DNA of 64,000 bases from Pseudomonas sp. GL-B-19 (GTDB lineage Bacteria; Pseudomonadota; Gammaproteobacteria; Pseudomonadales; Pseudomonadaceae), in the NCBI RefSeq assembly GCF_019956415.1, contig NZ_JAHBDK010000026.1, forward strand, positions 19,105 through 83,104, written 5' to 3'. The notes below the pieces were generated by a model. The model saw only the letters and a list, made by a program, of their open reading frames with translations, did no database searches and was not told the origin of the DNA. Made by a program: the position numbers and the translations under genes. Shown here one piece after another: positions 46,464 through 55,324 of the stretch; the stretch's first letter is position 1, and each line of letters opens with the position of its first letter.

Positions 46464-47423
46464 ATGATCCATGCCCCCGTGAAACCGAAAATCGCTATCA
46501 GCGCCTGCTTGATGGGGGCCGAAGTTCGCTACAACGGCGGCCACAAGGAATCACGCCTGTGCAGTCACACCCTCACTGACTATTTCGATTTCATCGCGGT
46601 ATGCCCGGAAGTCGCCATCGGCCTCGGCACCCCCCGTGAGCCGATCCGCCTGGTAGGCGACCCGCAACATCCCGAAGCCGTGGGCAGCGTTCACGCCGAG
46701 CTGAATGTCACCCGACCGCTCATCGAGTACGGCCAGACAATGGCCAGTCAGTTGAGCGACATCTGCGGCTACATCTTCATGCAGAAATCCCCATCCTGCG
46801 GCTTGGAACGGGTAAAGGTCTATCACGCCAACGGTGCACCGGTGGAAGGCGGTGGTCGAGGCGTCTATGCCCAGGCTTTCTGCGCACGGCACCCTGACCT
46901 GCCGGTAGAAGAAGACGGCCGGCTCAACGACCCGGTGCTGCGGGAAAACTTCCTCACCCGTGTGTTCGCTTACAGCGCCTGGCAGCAATTGCTGAAAAAG
47001 GGCCTGACCCGCCGCGGCCTCACCGAATTCCATTCTCGTTACAAATACCTGCTGATGGCGCATAACCCGGTGCAATACAAAACCCTGGGGAATTTACTGG
47101 GCAACATGAACCACACCACCCCCGACGAGTTGGGCCGGCGTTACTTCAGTGAATTGATGGCGGCATTGAAAAAGTGCGCCACACGGCGTACCCACACCAA
47201 CGTCCTGCAACACATCAGCGGCTACCTCAAGCAGGTCATCAGCCCTGACGACAGGCAGGAAGTGCAGCACGTTATCGGCCAATACCGCCAAGGCATCGTG
47301 CCATTGGTGGTTCCATTGACCCTGCTCAAGCACCACTTCCGCCAGCACCCGGATACTTACATCGCGCGACAGGTTTACCTGCAACCGCATCCGGAAAATC
47401 TCAGTCTGCGAAACGCGATCTAA
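46464..47423 (+). CDS. rudS: RudS-like tRNA 4-thiouridine desulfidase (DUF523 + DUF1722)
   Basis: This is a 319-residue two-domain protein. The DUF523 (TudS) part, about 8-150, begins KIAISACLMGAEVRYNGG. It holds Cys15, Cys47 (AVCPEV) and Cys112 (SPSCGL), the three cysteines expected to bind a [4Fe-4S] cluster whose free iron takes sulfur from thiouracil. DUF1722 (YbgA), about 170-310, follows with FHSRYKYLLMAHNP. I recall the same fusion in P. putida described as RudS, which removes s4U from tRNA. s4U is the near-UV target in tRNA, so a place in a photolyase operon makes sense. Its stop overlaps the next start (TAATG). Confidence 0.85.
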   Translation: MIHAPVKPKIAISACLMGAEVRYNGGHKESRLCSHTLTDYFDFIAVCPEVAIGLGTPREPIRLVGDPQHPEAVGSVHAELNVTRPLIEYGQTMASQLSDICGYIFMQKSPSCGLERVKVYHANGAPVEGGGRGVYAQAFCARHPDLPVEEDGRLNDPVLRENFLTRVFAYSAWQQLLKKGLTRRGLTEFHSRYKYLLMAHNPVQYKTLGNLLGNMNHTTPDELGRRYFSELMAALKKCATRRTHTNVLQHISGYLKQVISPDDRQEVQHVIGQYRQGIVPLVVPLTLLKHHFRQHPDTYIARQVYLQPHPENLSLRNAI

Positions 47424-48364
47424 TGAAAACCCTAATCGACATCAGCGCCAGCGAAGACCTTGGCGGTGATTTTAAAAAGGCCTTGGACGAAGACTGGCTG
47501 CCAATCCGTGAAGTGGCGCGCCAGACCGGCGTCAACGCCGTGACGTTGCGTGCCTGGGAACGGCGCTATGGCCTGATCGTTCCGCAACGCACACCCAAGG
47601 GCCATCGGCTGTTCTCGGCCGAACACGTTCAACGCATCCTGAAGATCCTCACCTGGCTTAACCGCGGCGTGGCCGTCAGTCAGGTCAAGCAACTGCTGGA
47701 CACGCCGCAGGCGTTTACCGAGCCCGTTGAAAACGACTGGCAGGTGCTGCGCCAGACGCTGCTGCAAGCGGTGTCACACCTGAACGAACGCGCCCTCGAC
47801 GACACCGTCAATCAAGCCATGGCGCTGTATCCACCGCGAACCTTGTGCGAACGCCTGTTGCTGCCGTTGCTGGCGGAACTGGAACAGCGTTGGCAGGGCC
47901 AGTTCGGCGCGCAGATGGAGCGGGCGTTCTTTTATTCCTGGTTACGCAGCAAATTCGGCGCACGCATCTACCATAACAACCGTCAGTTACGCGCTGCGCC
48001 ACTGTTGTTGATCAATCACTCGGATGTGCCACTGGAACCTCACCTGTGGCTCACAGCCTGGCTGATCAGCAGCGCCGATTGCCCGGTAGAGGTGTTCGAC
48101 TGGCCCTTGCCCGCCGGCGAACTCGCGCTGGCGGTCGATCACCTGCAAGCCCGTGGCGTACTGCTGTATTCCAGCAAAGCCATAAACCTTTCGCAGCTGC
48201 CAAAACTTTTGAATGGTGTCAGTTGCCCAAAAATGATTGCCGGACCCACGGTACGTATCCATCACGCCGAGTTGTCCGCAAGAACGACCGGGATCCCTGA
48301 TTTGTCCTTCGCCGAAGACCTGTTATCGGCGCATAAGGAACTTGTTCAGCGCGGGCTAATTTAA
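47423..48364 (+). CDS. LitR-like MerR-family regulator (class II, no B12 site)
   Basis: The product has 313 residues. The MerR winged helix-turn-helix is at about 25-90 (WLPIREVARQTGVNAVTLRAWERRYGL, with HRLFSAEHVQRI). The C-terminal part resembles the four-helix plus cobalamin-binding Rossmann region of CarH/LitR. The expected W...EH of the cobalamin-capping helix reads W157...E166-R167, and no DxHxxG is present, so adenosylcobalamin binding is unlikely. That fits class II LitR, which I recall as acting with a separate LOV photosensor in P. putida. It probably controls its own operon through the two N12 operators. Confidence 0.85.
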   Translation: MKTLIDISASEDLGGDFKKALDEDWLPIREVARQTGVNAVTLRAWERRYGLIVPQRTPKGHRLFSAEHVQRILKILTWLNRGVAVSQVKQLLDTPQAFTEPVENDWQVLRQTLLQAVSHLNERALDDTVNQAMALYPPRTLCERLLLPLLAELEQRWQGQFGAQMERAFFYSWLRSKFGARIYHNNRQLRAAPLLLINHSDVPLEPHLWLTAWLISSADCPVEVFDWPLPAGELALAVDHLQARGVLLYSSKAINLSQLPKLLNGVSCPKMIAGPTVRIHHAELSARTTGIPDLSFAEDLLSAHKELVQRGLI

Positions 48365-50688
48365 TGAATCGTTCGGACAGCACCCTGCAATTGATCTGGC
48401 TGCGCAGCGATTTGCGCCTACACGACAACACCGCCCTCTCGGCTGGCGCAGCGCGCGGTCAGGCGGTGGCGGTGTATCTGCTGAGCCCGGAGCAGTGGCT
48501 GGAGCACGATGATGCACCGTGCAAAGTGGATTTCTGGCTGCGCAACCTGAGCGAATTGAACCGTGCGTTGGGCGAACTGAACATCCCCTTGTTGATCCGC
48601 AAGGCATCACGTTGGGACGAAGCGCCGACAGTGCTGCTCGACCTGTGTCAGCAGTTGAAGATCGACGCCGTACACGTCAACGAGGAATACGGCATTCACG
48701 AAAGCCGTCGTGATACGGCTGTGGCCCAAGCGCTGAAGGCCAATGGCATCGACTTCTATAGCTACCTCGATCAACTGCTATTCAAACCGGGCACCGTGCT
48801 GACCAGGACCGGCACTTACTTTCAGGTCTTCAGTCAGTTTCGCAAGGTCTGTTACGAGCGCCTGCACAGGTCAATGCCAGCGCGGGTCTGCCCGCCTGCC
48901 GTCCAGGCGCCATTGACGATCAGCAGCGACACCCTTCCATCAAGCGTTGAAGGTTTCGCCACGCCCAGCGACAGCTTGCGCAAACTCTGGCCCGCCGGTG
49001 AGACCGAAGCCCGACGCCGTCTCGACACCTTCGCCGACGCCCATATCGACTACTACAAAGACGAACGCGACTTCCCGGCAAAACCCGGCACCAGCCAGCT
49101 CTCGGCCTATCTCACCGCCGGGGTGATTTCACCCCGCCAGTGTTTGCACGCGGCCCTGCAAAGCAATCAGGGCGAGTTCGAAAGCGGCAAGGTGGGTGCC
49201 GTCACCTGGATCAACGAGCTGCTGTGGCGCGAGTTCTACAAACATATTCTGGTGGGTTACCCACGGGTTTCCCGCCATCGCGCCTTCCGCCCGGAAACCG
49301 AGGCCGTGGCTTGGCGCGATGCACCGGAAGAACTGCTGGCATGGCAAGAAGCGCGCACCGGCCTGCCGATCATCGACGCGGCCATGCGCCAACTGCTTGA
49401 AACCGGCTGGATGCACAACCGGCTGCGCATGGTCGTGGCGATGTTCCTGACCAAGAACCTGCTGATCGACTGGCGTGAAGGCGAGCGCTTTTTCATGCGG
49501 CATTTGATCGACGGAGATCTGGCGGCAAACAACGGTGGCTGGCAGTGGAGCTCATCTACCGGAACCGATTCGGCACCCTGGTTCCGGATTTTCAACCCAT
49601 TGAGCCAGTCGGAGAAATTCGACGTCGAAGGCGTGTTCATCAAGCACTGGCTGCCAGAACTGGCCGGACTCAACAAAAAGGACGTGCACAACCCGGCCAA
49701 CCTCGGCGGCTTGTTCGGTGTGGCGGACTATCCGTCGCCGATCGTCAATCTGAGCACGTCTCGACAACGGGCGCTGGCCGCGTTCAAAAACCTGCCAGCA
49801 CGACAAGGTTTATCGCCACCGGGATTACTTCAATGCCGGGGTGCTGAATTACGAACATATACCCATATTGGGTCGGGCGATTGCCTGGCTGAAAAGGAGA
49901 ATGGGATGAGTCGTCCCCCCCCACGGCGCTACTGGTTGACCGGCGCCAGCAGCGGTATCGGCGCCTCGCTGGCCGAAGAAATACTGAAAAGCGGCGCTCA
50001 TGTGGCCGTCAGTTCACGCTCGGTAGCGGTGCTGAAAGTCTTGTCCCAGCGCTATCCCGGACAAGTGCTGGTCCTGCCTGGAGACCTGACCAACAGCCAG
50101 CAGGTACGTGAAATCGGCGAGCAAATTGCGCAAGACTGGGGCTCGCTGGACACGGTGATTCTCAACGCCGGCACCTGCGAGTATGTCGACGTCCAGCAAT
50201 TTGATTCGTCGATTGTCGAGCACGTGGTGCGCACCAATTTGCTCGCCAGCGCCTATTGCATCGAGGCCGCGATACCCCTGTTGCGCAAAGGCACCGCGCC
50301 ACACATGGTGGGCGTCGCCAGCCCCGTGACGTACTTGCCGCTGCCGCGAGCGGAAGCCTATGGCGCGTCGAAAGTCGGGCTGCGTTACCTGTTCGAATCG
50401 CTGCGCATGGACCTGGCGCCGGAAGGCATCGAAGTCACCATGGTCAGCCCTGGGTTTGGCCAGACACCGCTGACGGCAAAAAACGACTTCCCGATACCGC
50501 TCAGTTGTCCGGTAGGTAAAGCCGCCCGGCACCTTTTCGCCAAACTCAAGAACCGGCCATTGGAGATCGCTTTTCCGGGCCTGTTCATGGCGGCGCTTTG
50601 GCCGCTGTCGAAATTGCCCAATGCGGTGCAACTGGCCATCGGCAAACGCATGGTGCGCAGCAACCCGCCGATCCAGGATCTGCTGTAA
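48364..50688 (+). CDS. phrB: Photolyase fused in frame to a short-chain dehydrogenase by deletion
   Basis: This 774-codon frame comprises residues 1-480, a complete class I CPD photolyase, then 34 junk residues and, from residue 515, a short-chain dehydrogenase. The photolyase has antenna domain LIWLRSDLRLHDNTALSAGA at the N terminus and the FAD/DNA signature HLIDGDLAANNGGWQWSSSTGTDSAPWFRIFNP at about 380-412. The homologous part ends at ALAAFKNLPAR (49771-49803). The normal stop is missing, apparently deleted along with the 5' part of the next gene. Repair activity probably survives if the tail is tolerated. It overlaps litR by one base (TAATG). Confidence 0.85.
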   Translation: MNRSDSTLQLIWLRSDLRLHDNTALSAGAARGQAVAVYLLSPEQWLEHDDAPCKVDFWLRNLSELNRALGELNIPLLIRKASRWDEAPTVLLDLCQQLKIDAVHVNEEYGIHESRRDTAVAQALKANGIDFYSYLDQLLFKPGTVLTRTGTYFQVFSQFRKVCYERLHRSMPARVCPPAVQAPLTISSDTLPSSVEGFATPSDSLRKLWPAGETEARRRLDTFADAHIDYYKDERDFPAKPGTSQLSAYLTAGVISPRQCLHAALQSNQGEFESGKVGAVTWINELLWREFYKHILVGYPRVSRHRAFRPETEAVAWRDAPEELLAWQEARTGLPIIDAAMRQLLETGWMHNRLRMVVAMFLTKNLLIDWREGERFFMRHLIDGDLAANNGGWQWSSSTGTDSAPWFRIFNPLSQSEKFDVEGVFIKHWLPELAGLNKKDVHNPANLGGLFGVADYPSPIVNLSTSRQRALAAFKNLPARQGLSPPGLLQCRGAELRTYTHIGSGDCLAEKENGMSRPPPRRYWLTGASSGIGASLAEEILKSGAHVAVSSRSVAVLKVLSQRYPGQVLVLPGDLTNSQQVREIGEQIAQDWGSLDTVILNAGTCEYVDVQQFDSSIVEHVVRTNLLASAYCIEAAIPLLRKGTAPHMVGVASPVTYLPLPRAEAYGASKVGLRYLFESLRMDLAPEGIEVTMVSPGFGQTPLTAKNDFPIPLSCPVGKAARHLFAKLKNRPLEIAFPGLFMAALWPLSKLPNAVQLAIGKRMVRSNPPIQDLL
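49802..49909 (+). pseudogene. 3' remnant of an NTF2/SnoaL-like gene
   Basis: In the frame one base offset from the photolyase, 35 codons read DKVYRHRDYFNAGVLNYEHI and on to AWLKRRMG before a TGA. This is the C terminus I associate with the nuclear-transport-factor-2-like protein that usually lies between photolyase and dehydrogenase genes in light-inducible clusters. The TGA overlaps the dehydrogenase ATG (ATGA), the normal coupling. About 110 N-terminal codons are gone. Confidence 0.7.
49906..50688 (+). CDS. Short-chain dehydrogenase of the light-inducible cluster
   Basis: This 260-residue protein starts from its own ATG at 49906, preceded by AAAAGGAGAATGGG, so it can be made separately from the fusion frame. 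The cofactor motif is TGASSGIG (12-19), NAG is at 88-90, Ser139 and the YxxxK pair Tyr152/Lys156 form the active site. The C-terminal hydrophobic part (LFMAALWPLSKLPNAVQLAIG) suggests membrane contact. Its usual partners (a flavoprotein, DUF1365, a cyclopropane-synthase-like enzyme) are absent downstream. Substrate unknown. Confidence 0.85.
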   Translation: MSRPPPRRYWLTGASSGIGASLAEEILKSGAHVAVSSRSVAVLKVLSQRYPGQVLVLPGDLTNSQQVREIGEQIAQDWGSLDTVILNAGTCEYVDVQQFDSSIVEHVVRTNLLASAYCIEAAIPLLRKGTAPHMVGVASPVTYLPLPRAEAYGASKVGLRYLFESLRMDLAPEGIEVTMVSPGFGQTPLTAKNDFPIPLSCPVGKAARHLFAKLKNRPLEIAFPGLFMAALWPLSKLPNAVQLAIGKRMVRSNPPIQDLL

Positions 50689-50817
50689 ACATCGCCCTCA
50701 TCGGCAGCTGTTTCCCGCACTTCACTTCATGGCCCAACGGTTCGCCTCAGATACCCGACACTGAGCGTCCGTCAGGCCTTTCACACAGCACCGGTCCACT
50801 GCCTTACACTGCGCGCC

Positions 50818-51123
50818 ATGAAAACCATTCCCCACACGCAAATCGCCGAGCCGGCCGTCACGTGCTCGACCTGCGCGGCTTGCTGCTGTCAGCTCGAAGT
50901 GATGCTGATCACCGATACGGGCGTGCCCGAACGTTTTATCGATACTGATGATTGGGGCGGTGAAGTCATGCTGCGTCTGGACGACGGCTGGTGCGCTGCA
51001 CTGGATCGCAACAGCATGATGTGCACGATCTACGAAAAACGTCCGCTGATCTGCCGGGAATTCGAGATGGGCGCACCGGAGTGCATCGAAGAACGCCAGG
51101 GGATCAGCACCGCGTATCGCTGA
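50818..51123 (+). CDS. YkgJ-family cysteine-cluster protein
   Basis: This 101-residue protein has nine cysteines. CSTCAACCCQLEV (about 16-28) and CTIYEKRPLICREFEMG (about 69-85) give the CxxCxxCC...C...C pattern of the YkgJ family, thought to bind zinc or an Fe-S cluster. Start ATG 50818 follows CTGCGCGCC with a weak ribosome site. It stands alone after the light cluster; function unknown. Confidence 0.87.
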   Translation: MKTIPHTQIAEPAVTCSTCAACCCQLEVMLITDTGVPERFIDTDDWGGEVMLRLDDGWCAALDRNSMMCTIYEKRPLICREFEMGAPECIEERQGISTAYR

Positions 51124-51146
51124 AAGGCAGCCTGGTGAAGAACTAA

Positions 51147-51235
51147 TGTGGGAGCGAGCCTGCTCGCGATAGCGGTGTGTCAGTCAATATACATGCGACT
51201 GACACACCGCTATCGCGAGCAGGCTCGCTCCCACA
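51147..51235. repeat. Long REP palindrome pair
   Basis: TGTGGGAGCGAGCCTGCTCG...ATAGCGGTGTGTCAGTC and its reverse complement pair over about 39 bases with an 11-base centre, the longest perfect REPIN-type arms of the GTGGGAGCGAGCC family here. Confidence 0.92.
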
Positions 51236-51245
51236 TTGAGCATGT

Positions 51246-51764
51246 TTACAACGGCATGGTGTAGTGCAGCGCGTAACTTTCTACACCATCGTTGTGATTG
51301 GCCATACCGCCATTGGAATAGTGCGTCGCACGAATCCCGACTTCATGACCGCCGGCAAAACGCGCACCAAAACCGAAACGGTCTTCGAACTGGAAGGACT
51401 GGCCAATGTCGTTGTTTTCAATTTCGGTATGGGCGAAAAACGCGACACCAATACCCGCCTCGACATAAGGTTTGACGGACTGACCGGCAAACTCGTAAAC
51501 AAACACCGGCGAGAACGACAGGCTGTTGTTGCTGGAAGTCTTGTCCCCGTCCCAATAGGTATAGGCACCGCTCCAGTTACCCGTCAGACGCCCCACGTCA
51601 CTTTGCCACCAGCTCTTGTCCCAATCGAATTGCATGCCCAGTCGATAGGTCATGGTTGAATCGGTGGTCTGGCCGACCCCGAACTCCACGCCTGCTGCCT
51701 GTGCGGTGAAACTTTGCCCCATTAAAGCGGCCGCAATCGCGGCCAAGCAGAATAGTCGCTTCAC
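51246..51764 (-). CDS. pagL: PagL-type lipid A 3-O-deacylase
   Basis: This 172-residue outer-membrane beta barrel removes the 3-O acyl chain of lipid A. The start is taken as GTG 51764, with AAAAGGAAGTTTCTA upstream. The signal peptide (RLFCLAAIAAALMGQSFTAQA) ends near residue 23. The catalytic triad is visible as His and Ser in ATHYSNGG and Glu 14 residues after the His in HNDGVES. The C-terminal residues YALHYTMPL close the barrel. The position next to murI is as I recall in P. aeruginosa (PA4661). Confidence 0.92.
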   Translation of the reverse strand: MKRLFCLAAIAAALMGQSFTAQAAGVEFGVGQTTDSTMTYRLGMQFDWDKSWWQSDVGRLTGNWSGAYTYWDGDKTSSNNSLSFSPVFVYEFAGQSVKPYVEAGIGVAFFAHTEIENNDIGQSFQFEDRFGFGARFAGGHEVGIRATHYSNGGMANHNDGVESYALHYTMPL

Positions 51765-51877
51765 TAGAAACTTCCTTTTCCAAACGATTTCGTATGGTTT
51801 TCTGTTGCTCAACGCTATAGAAGTCGACGCTTGATCAAAAGTTCATGCCAATTGCTCTTTCGCCCCCAACTCGTTAC

Positions 51878-52669
51878 TTACCCCTCGAAGCTTCTCACAA
51901 CACCCGACGTATTCCACAGTATCGGTAAGATATTTCTGAAATGAACGGGATCGGCACTCGTCCAGAACCGAGCGGCACGAACAGGTCCATCGGCGAGCAA
52001 TTCACGCTCGGCCAACAGACGCTGAAGTTGCCGCGCGACAGCAGCCCCCGTGTCGATCAGGCTGATGTCATCGGGGATCATCTGCTTAAGCAAAGGCTTT
52101 AGGAAGGGATAATGCGTACACCCCAGAATCAGGGTGTCGCACCCGGCGCCCAACAGCGGTTCGACGTACCTTGCCAGCAACTGGCGCAATGCCTCGCTGT
52201 GCAAATCGCCGTTTTCAATCAGTTCTACCAGGCCGGGACATGGCTGAGTGATGACGCGCACATCGGTGGCGAAACGGTCGAGCAAGGCGGCGAACTTGGC
52301 ACTCTGCAAGGTGCCCGTGGTGGCGAGCACACCCACCACACCGCTGCGGGTCGCGGCGGCGGCGGGTTTGACCGCAGGCTCCATGCCGACGATGGGCCAC
52401 TGGGGATAATCGCGTCGCAGGTCGGCAACGCCCGCGACGGTCGCGGTATTGCACGCCAGCACCAAGGCCTTCGCACCCTGCTGATGGAAAAAATCGGCCA
52501 TGACGCTACAGCGCTGGCGGATGAATTCCGGGGTTTTCTCGCCGTAAGGAACATTCCCGCAATCGGCGACGTACAGCAGTGACTCGTTGGGCAACAAACG
52601 CTGGATCTCGGCCAGCACCGAGAGCCCACCGACGCCGGAATCGAACACGCCAATCGGCGCTTCACGCAT
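51878..52669 (-). CDS. murI: Glutamate racemase
   Basis: This 263-residue enzyme makes D-glutamate for peptidoglycan. Start [19 protein letters not shown]; catalytic cysteines are in [11 protein letters not shown] (about 72-82) and [13 protein letters not shown] (about 181-193), and [13 protein letters not shown] is conserved. It overlaps the end of moeB by 8 bases within the hemA-prfA-prmC-moeB-murI operon. Confidence 0.96.
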   Translation of the reverse strand: MREAPIGVFDSGVGGLSVLAEIQRLLPNESLLYVADCGNVPYGEKTPEFIRQRCSVMADFFHQQGAKALVLACNTATVAGVADLRRDYPQWPIVGMEPAVKPAAAATRSGVVGVLATTGTLQSAKFAALLDRFATDVRVITQPCPGLVELIENGDLHSEALRQLLARYVEPLLGAGCDTLILGCTHYPFLKPLLKQMIPDDISLIDTGAAVARQLQRLLAERELLADGPVRAARFWTSADPVHFRNILPILWNTSGVVRSFEG

Positions 52670-53417
52670 GTGTCGAACCACAAACACTGCAGCCCGGATC
52701 ACGCTTGACCCGCAATTCGCGAAAGCGCGAGCCCAGCGCATCGATCAACAACAGACGTCCCACCAGTGGCTCGCCGAAACCGACCAGCAGTTTCATGGCT
52801 TCCAGTGCCTGAAGGCTCCCCACCAACCCCACCAACGGCCCGACAACACCGGCTTCGCTGCACGTCAGTTCGGCTTCGCTGCCATGCCCGTATAAACAGT
52901 GGTAACACGGACTGTCAGGACGGCGCGGGTCGAACACCGACAATTGCCCTTCGAGGCGAATCGCCGCGCCACTGACCAGTGGTTTGCGGGCGGCGACACA
53001 GGCAGCATTGACTGCTTCGCGGGTGGAGAAGTTATCGGAACAATCAAGCACCAGATCCACCGCAGCCACGGCTGCGGCCAAGGAATCCTCGTCCAGTGCG
53101 GCGCGATGGGGGATCAGTTTTATCTCGGGATTGATCGCGCTCAGGCGTTTGATCGCCGAGTCAACCTTGCTCAGGCCGACGCTATCGGTGTCGTGAACGA
53201 TCTGACGCTGCAGGTTGGTCAGGTCGACCGTGTCGAAGTCGGCAAGGTGCAGCTCACCCACGCCAGCAGCGGCCAGGTAAAGCGCAACCGGTGAACCAAG
53301 ACCACCGAGGCCGACGATCAACACGCGGCTTTCTTTCAAACGCAACTGGCCGTCGATGTCGACGTGTTGCAACAGAATCTGCCGACTGTAGCGCAACAAT
53401 TCCTGATCATTCAGCAC
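52662..53417 (-). CDS. moeB: MoeB/ThiF-type sulfur-carrier adenylyltransferase
   Basis: This 251-residue E1-like enzyme adenylates the C terminus of a ubiquitin-like sulfur carrier (MoaD or ThiS). The nucleotide motif is [23 protein letters not shown] (about 33-55), with [16 protein letters not shown] and [13 protein letters not shown]. Zinc cysteines lie in CYHCLYG and at the C terminus, CSVCG. MoeB and ThiF cannot be separated firmly; P. aeruginosa names this locus moeB. It overlaps prmC by 7 bases. Confidence 0.92.
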   Translation of the reverse strand: MLNDQELLRYSRQILLQHVDIDGQLRLKESRVLIVGLGGLGSPVALYLAAAGVGELHLADFDTVDLTNLQRQIVHDTDSVGLSKVDSAIKRLSAINPEIKLIPHRAALDEDSLAAAVAAVDLVLDCSDNFSTREAVNAACVAARKPLVSGAAIRLEGQLSVFDPRRPDSPCYHCLYGHGSEAELTCSEAGVVGPLVGLVGSLQALEAMKLLVGFGEPLVGRLLLIDALGSRFRELRVKRDPGCSVCGSTHA

Positions 53418-54241
53418 GGCAGGCGCCCCAGGCTGATACGTTCGTGTCCACCCAGATCGGTACGGCTATGGACGTTTTCAAAGCCGCGGGTCAGCAGCAA
53501 ATCGCGGACGATGCTGGCTTGATCATAGCCGTGTTCGAGCATCAGCCAACCGCCCGCTTCCAGATAATCAGGCGCCTGGGCGACGATCAAGCGCAGATCG
53601 TCGAGCCCGTCGACACCGGCCACCAGAGCACTGGCCGGCTCGAAACGCACGTCGCCTTCCACCAGATGCGGGTCGGAGGAAGGGATGTAAGGCGGGTTGC
53701 TGATAATCAGTTGAAAACGCTGACCTGCCAGGGCGCTGAACCAATGGCTGCTCAGCACCGTGGCGTTATTGAGGTGCAGGCGCTGGCGGTTACGCTCGGC
53801 CAGCGCCACGGCTTCAAGCACGCGATCCACTGCTGTGACCTGCCACGCCGGACGTTCGCTGGCCAGGGCCAGGGCGATGGCACCACTGCCGGTGCCGAGG
53901 TCGAGGACCTTGGCGGGTGTGGCCGGCAACAACTCCAGCGCAGCTTCCACCAGCAGTTCGGTGTCCGGGCGCGGGATCAGTGTGTGCGGAGCCACTTCCA
54001 GGTCCAGTTTCCAGAAGCCTTGCTGCCCCAGAATGTAAGCCACCGGCTCGCCACCACGACGACGCTGCAAGTAACTGGCAAACGTCAGCGCCGCTTCACT
54101 GGGAACAATGCGCTCCGGCCAGGTGTGCAAAAAGCTGCGGGGCTTGCCCAACGCAGCAGCCAGCAACAACTCGGCATCCAGACGCGCGGTGGGCGAGTCG
54201 GGCAAATCGGCGGCGCGCAACAAACTGGCAATGATCGTCAT
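53411..54241 (-). CDS. prmC: PrmC (HemK), release factor glutamine methyltransferase
   Basis: This 276-residue enzyme methylates the Gln of the GGQ motif in RF1 and RF2. SAM motif I is VLDLGTGSGAIALALA (about 113-128), and the catalytic NPPY is in LIISNPPYIPSSDPHL (about 180-195). It directly follows its substrate gene prfA with no gap. Confidence 0.97.
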   Translation of the reverse strand: MTIIASLLRAADLPDSPTARLDAELLLAAALGKPRSFLHTWPERIVPSEAALTFASYLQRRRGGEPVAYILGQQGFWKLDLEVAPHTLIPRPDTELLVEAALELLPATPAKVLDLGTGSGAIALALASERPAWQVTAVDRVLEAVALAERNRQRLHLNNATVLSSHWFSALAGQRFQLIISNPPYIPSSDPHLVEGDVRFEPASALVAGVDGLDDLRLIVAQAPDYLEAGGWLMLEHGYDQASIVRDLLLTRGFENVHSRTDLGGHERISLGRLPC

Positions 54242-55324
54242 TTACTCACCTATCGCCGCCAATTGATCCGCCTGGTACTCGGCCAGCAACGGCTCGATTA
54301 CCGCATCGACCCCGCCGGCGAGGATTTCGTCGAGCGAATACAGCGTCAGGTTAACCCGGTGGTCGGTGACCCGGCCCTGGGCAAAGTTGTAGGTACGGAT
54401 CCGCTCCGAGCGATCACCGGAACCGACCAGCAATTTACGCTCGCTGGCGATGGCATTCGCCGCAGCGCTGGTTTGCTGATCATTCAGTTTGGCCGACAGC
54501 CAGGACATCGCCCGGGCGCGGTTTTTGTGCTGCGAACGCTCTTCCTGGCACTCCACGACAATACCGGACGGCAAGTGCGTGATGCGGATCGCCGAGTCGG
54601 TCTTGTTGACGTGCTGACCACCAGCACCGGAGGAGCGATAAGTATCGACGCGCAGATCCGCCGGGTTGATCTCGATCGTTTCCTGTTCGTCCGGCTCGGG
54701 CAACACCGCCACGGTGCAGGCCGAGGTATGGATGCGGCCCTGGGACTCAGTGGCCGGAACCCGTTGCACACGGTGCGCGCCAGACTCGAATTTCAGCTTG
54801 CCATAGACGTTGTCACCTTCGACCCGGGCAATGACTTCTTTATAGCCGCCGTGTTCGCCTTCGTTCTCCGAGAGAATCTCTACCCGCCAGCCACGACGCT
54901 CGGCGTAACGCGAATACATGCGGAACAGGTCGCCGGAGAAAATCGCCGCCTCATCACCGCCGGTGCCGGCACGAATTTCGAGGAACACGTTACGGCCGTC
55001 GTTCGGGTCTTTCGGCAACAGCATGCGTTGCAGGCTGGCTTCGAGTTCGATCAGTTGCTCCTTGGCTTCGCGGACTTCTTCCACGGCCATTTCGCGCATG
55101 TCCGGGTCGCTGTCCTTGAGCAGTGCCTGAGCGCCTTCAAGGTCACCTTGCACTTTGAGCAACTGTTTATAGGTGCCGACAATCGGCTCGACTTCCGCGT
55201 ATTCCTTGGAATAGGTGCGGAATTTGTTCTGGTCGGAAATGACTTCGCCATCGCCAAGCAAGGCGGTCAATTCCTCGAAACGGTCCTGGAGGATGTCCAG
55301 CTTATTGAGCAGTGACGCTTTCAT
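54242..55324 (-). CDS. prfA: Peptide chain release factor 1
   Basis: This 360-residue factor recognises UAA and UAG. The peptidyl-hydrolysis motif is [20 protein letters not shown], with GGQ near 233-235. The N-terminal part is helical ([16 protein letters not shown]). Its start overlaps the hemA stop by 4 bases (ATGA). Confidence 0.98.
   Translation of the reverse strand: MKASLLNKLDILQDRFEELTALLGDGEVISDQNKFRTYSKEYAEVEPIVGTYKQLLKVQGDLEGAQALLKDSDPDMREMAVEEVREAKEQLIELEASLQRMLLPKDPNDGRNVFLEIRAGTGGDEAAIFSGDLFRMYSRYAERRGWRVEILSENEGEHGGYKEVIARVEGDNVYGKLKFESGAHRVQRVPATESQGRIHTSACTVAVLPEPDEQETIEINPADLRVDTYRSSGAGGQHVNKTDSAIRITHLPSGIVVECQEERSQHKNRARAMSWLSAKLNDQQTSAAANAIASERKLLVGSGDRSERIRTYNFAQGRVTDHRVNLTLYSLDEILAGGVDAVIEPLLAEYQADQLAAIGE

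Noticed and set aside
48364..50688. Photolyase-dehydrogenase as an ancient designed fusion
   Set aside because: The linker is out-of-frame remnant of another gene and the dehydrogenase keeps its own start and ribosome site, so a recent deletion explains it better.
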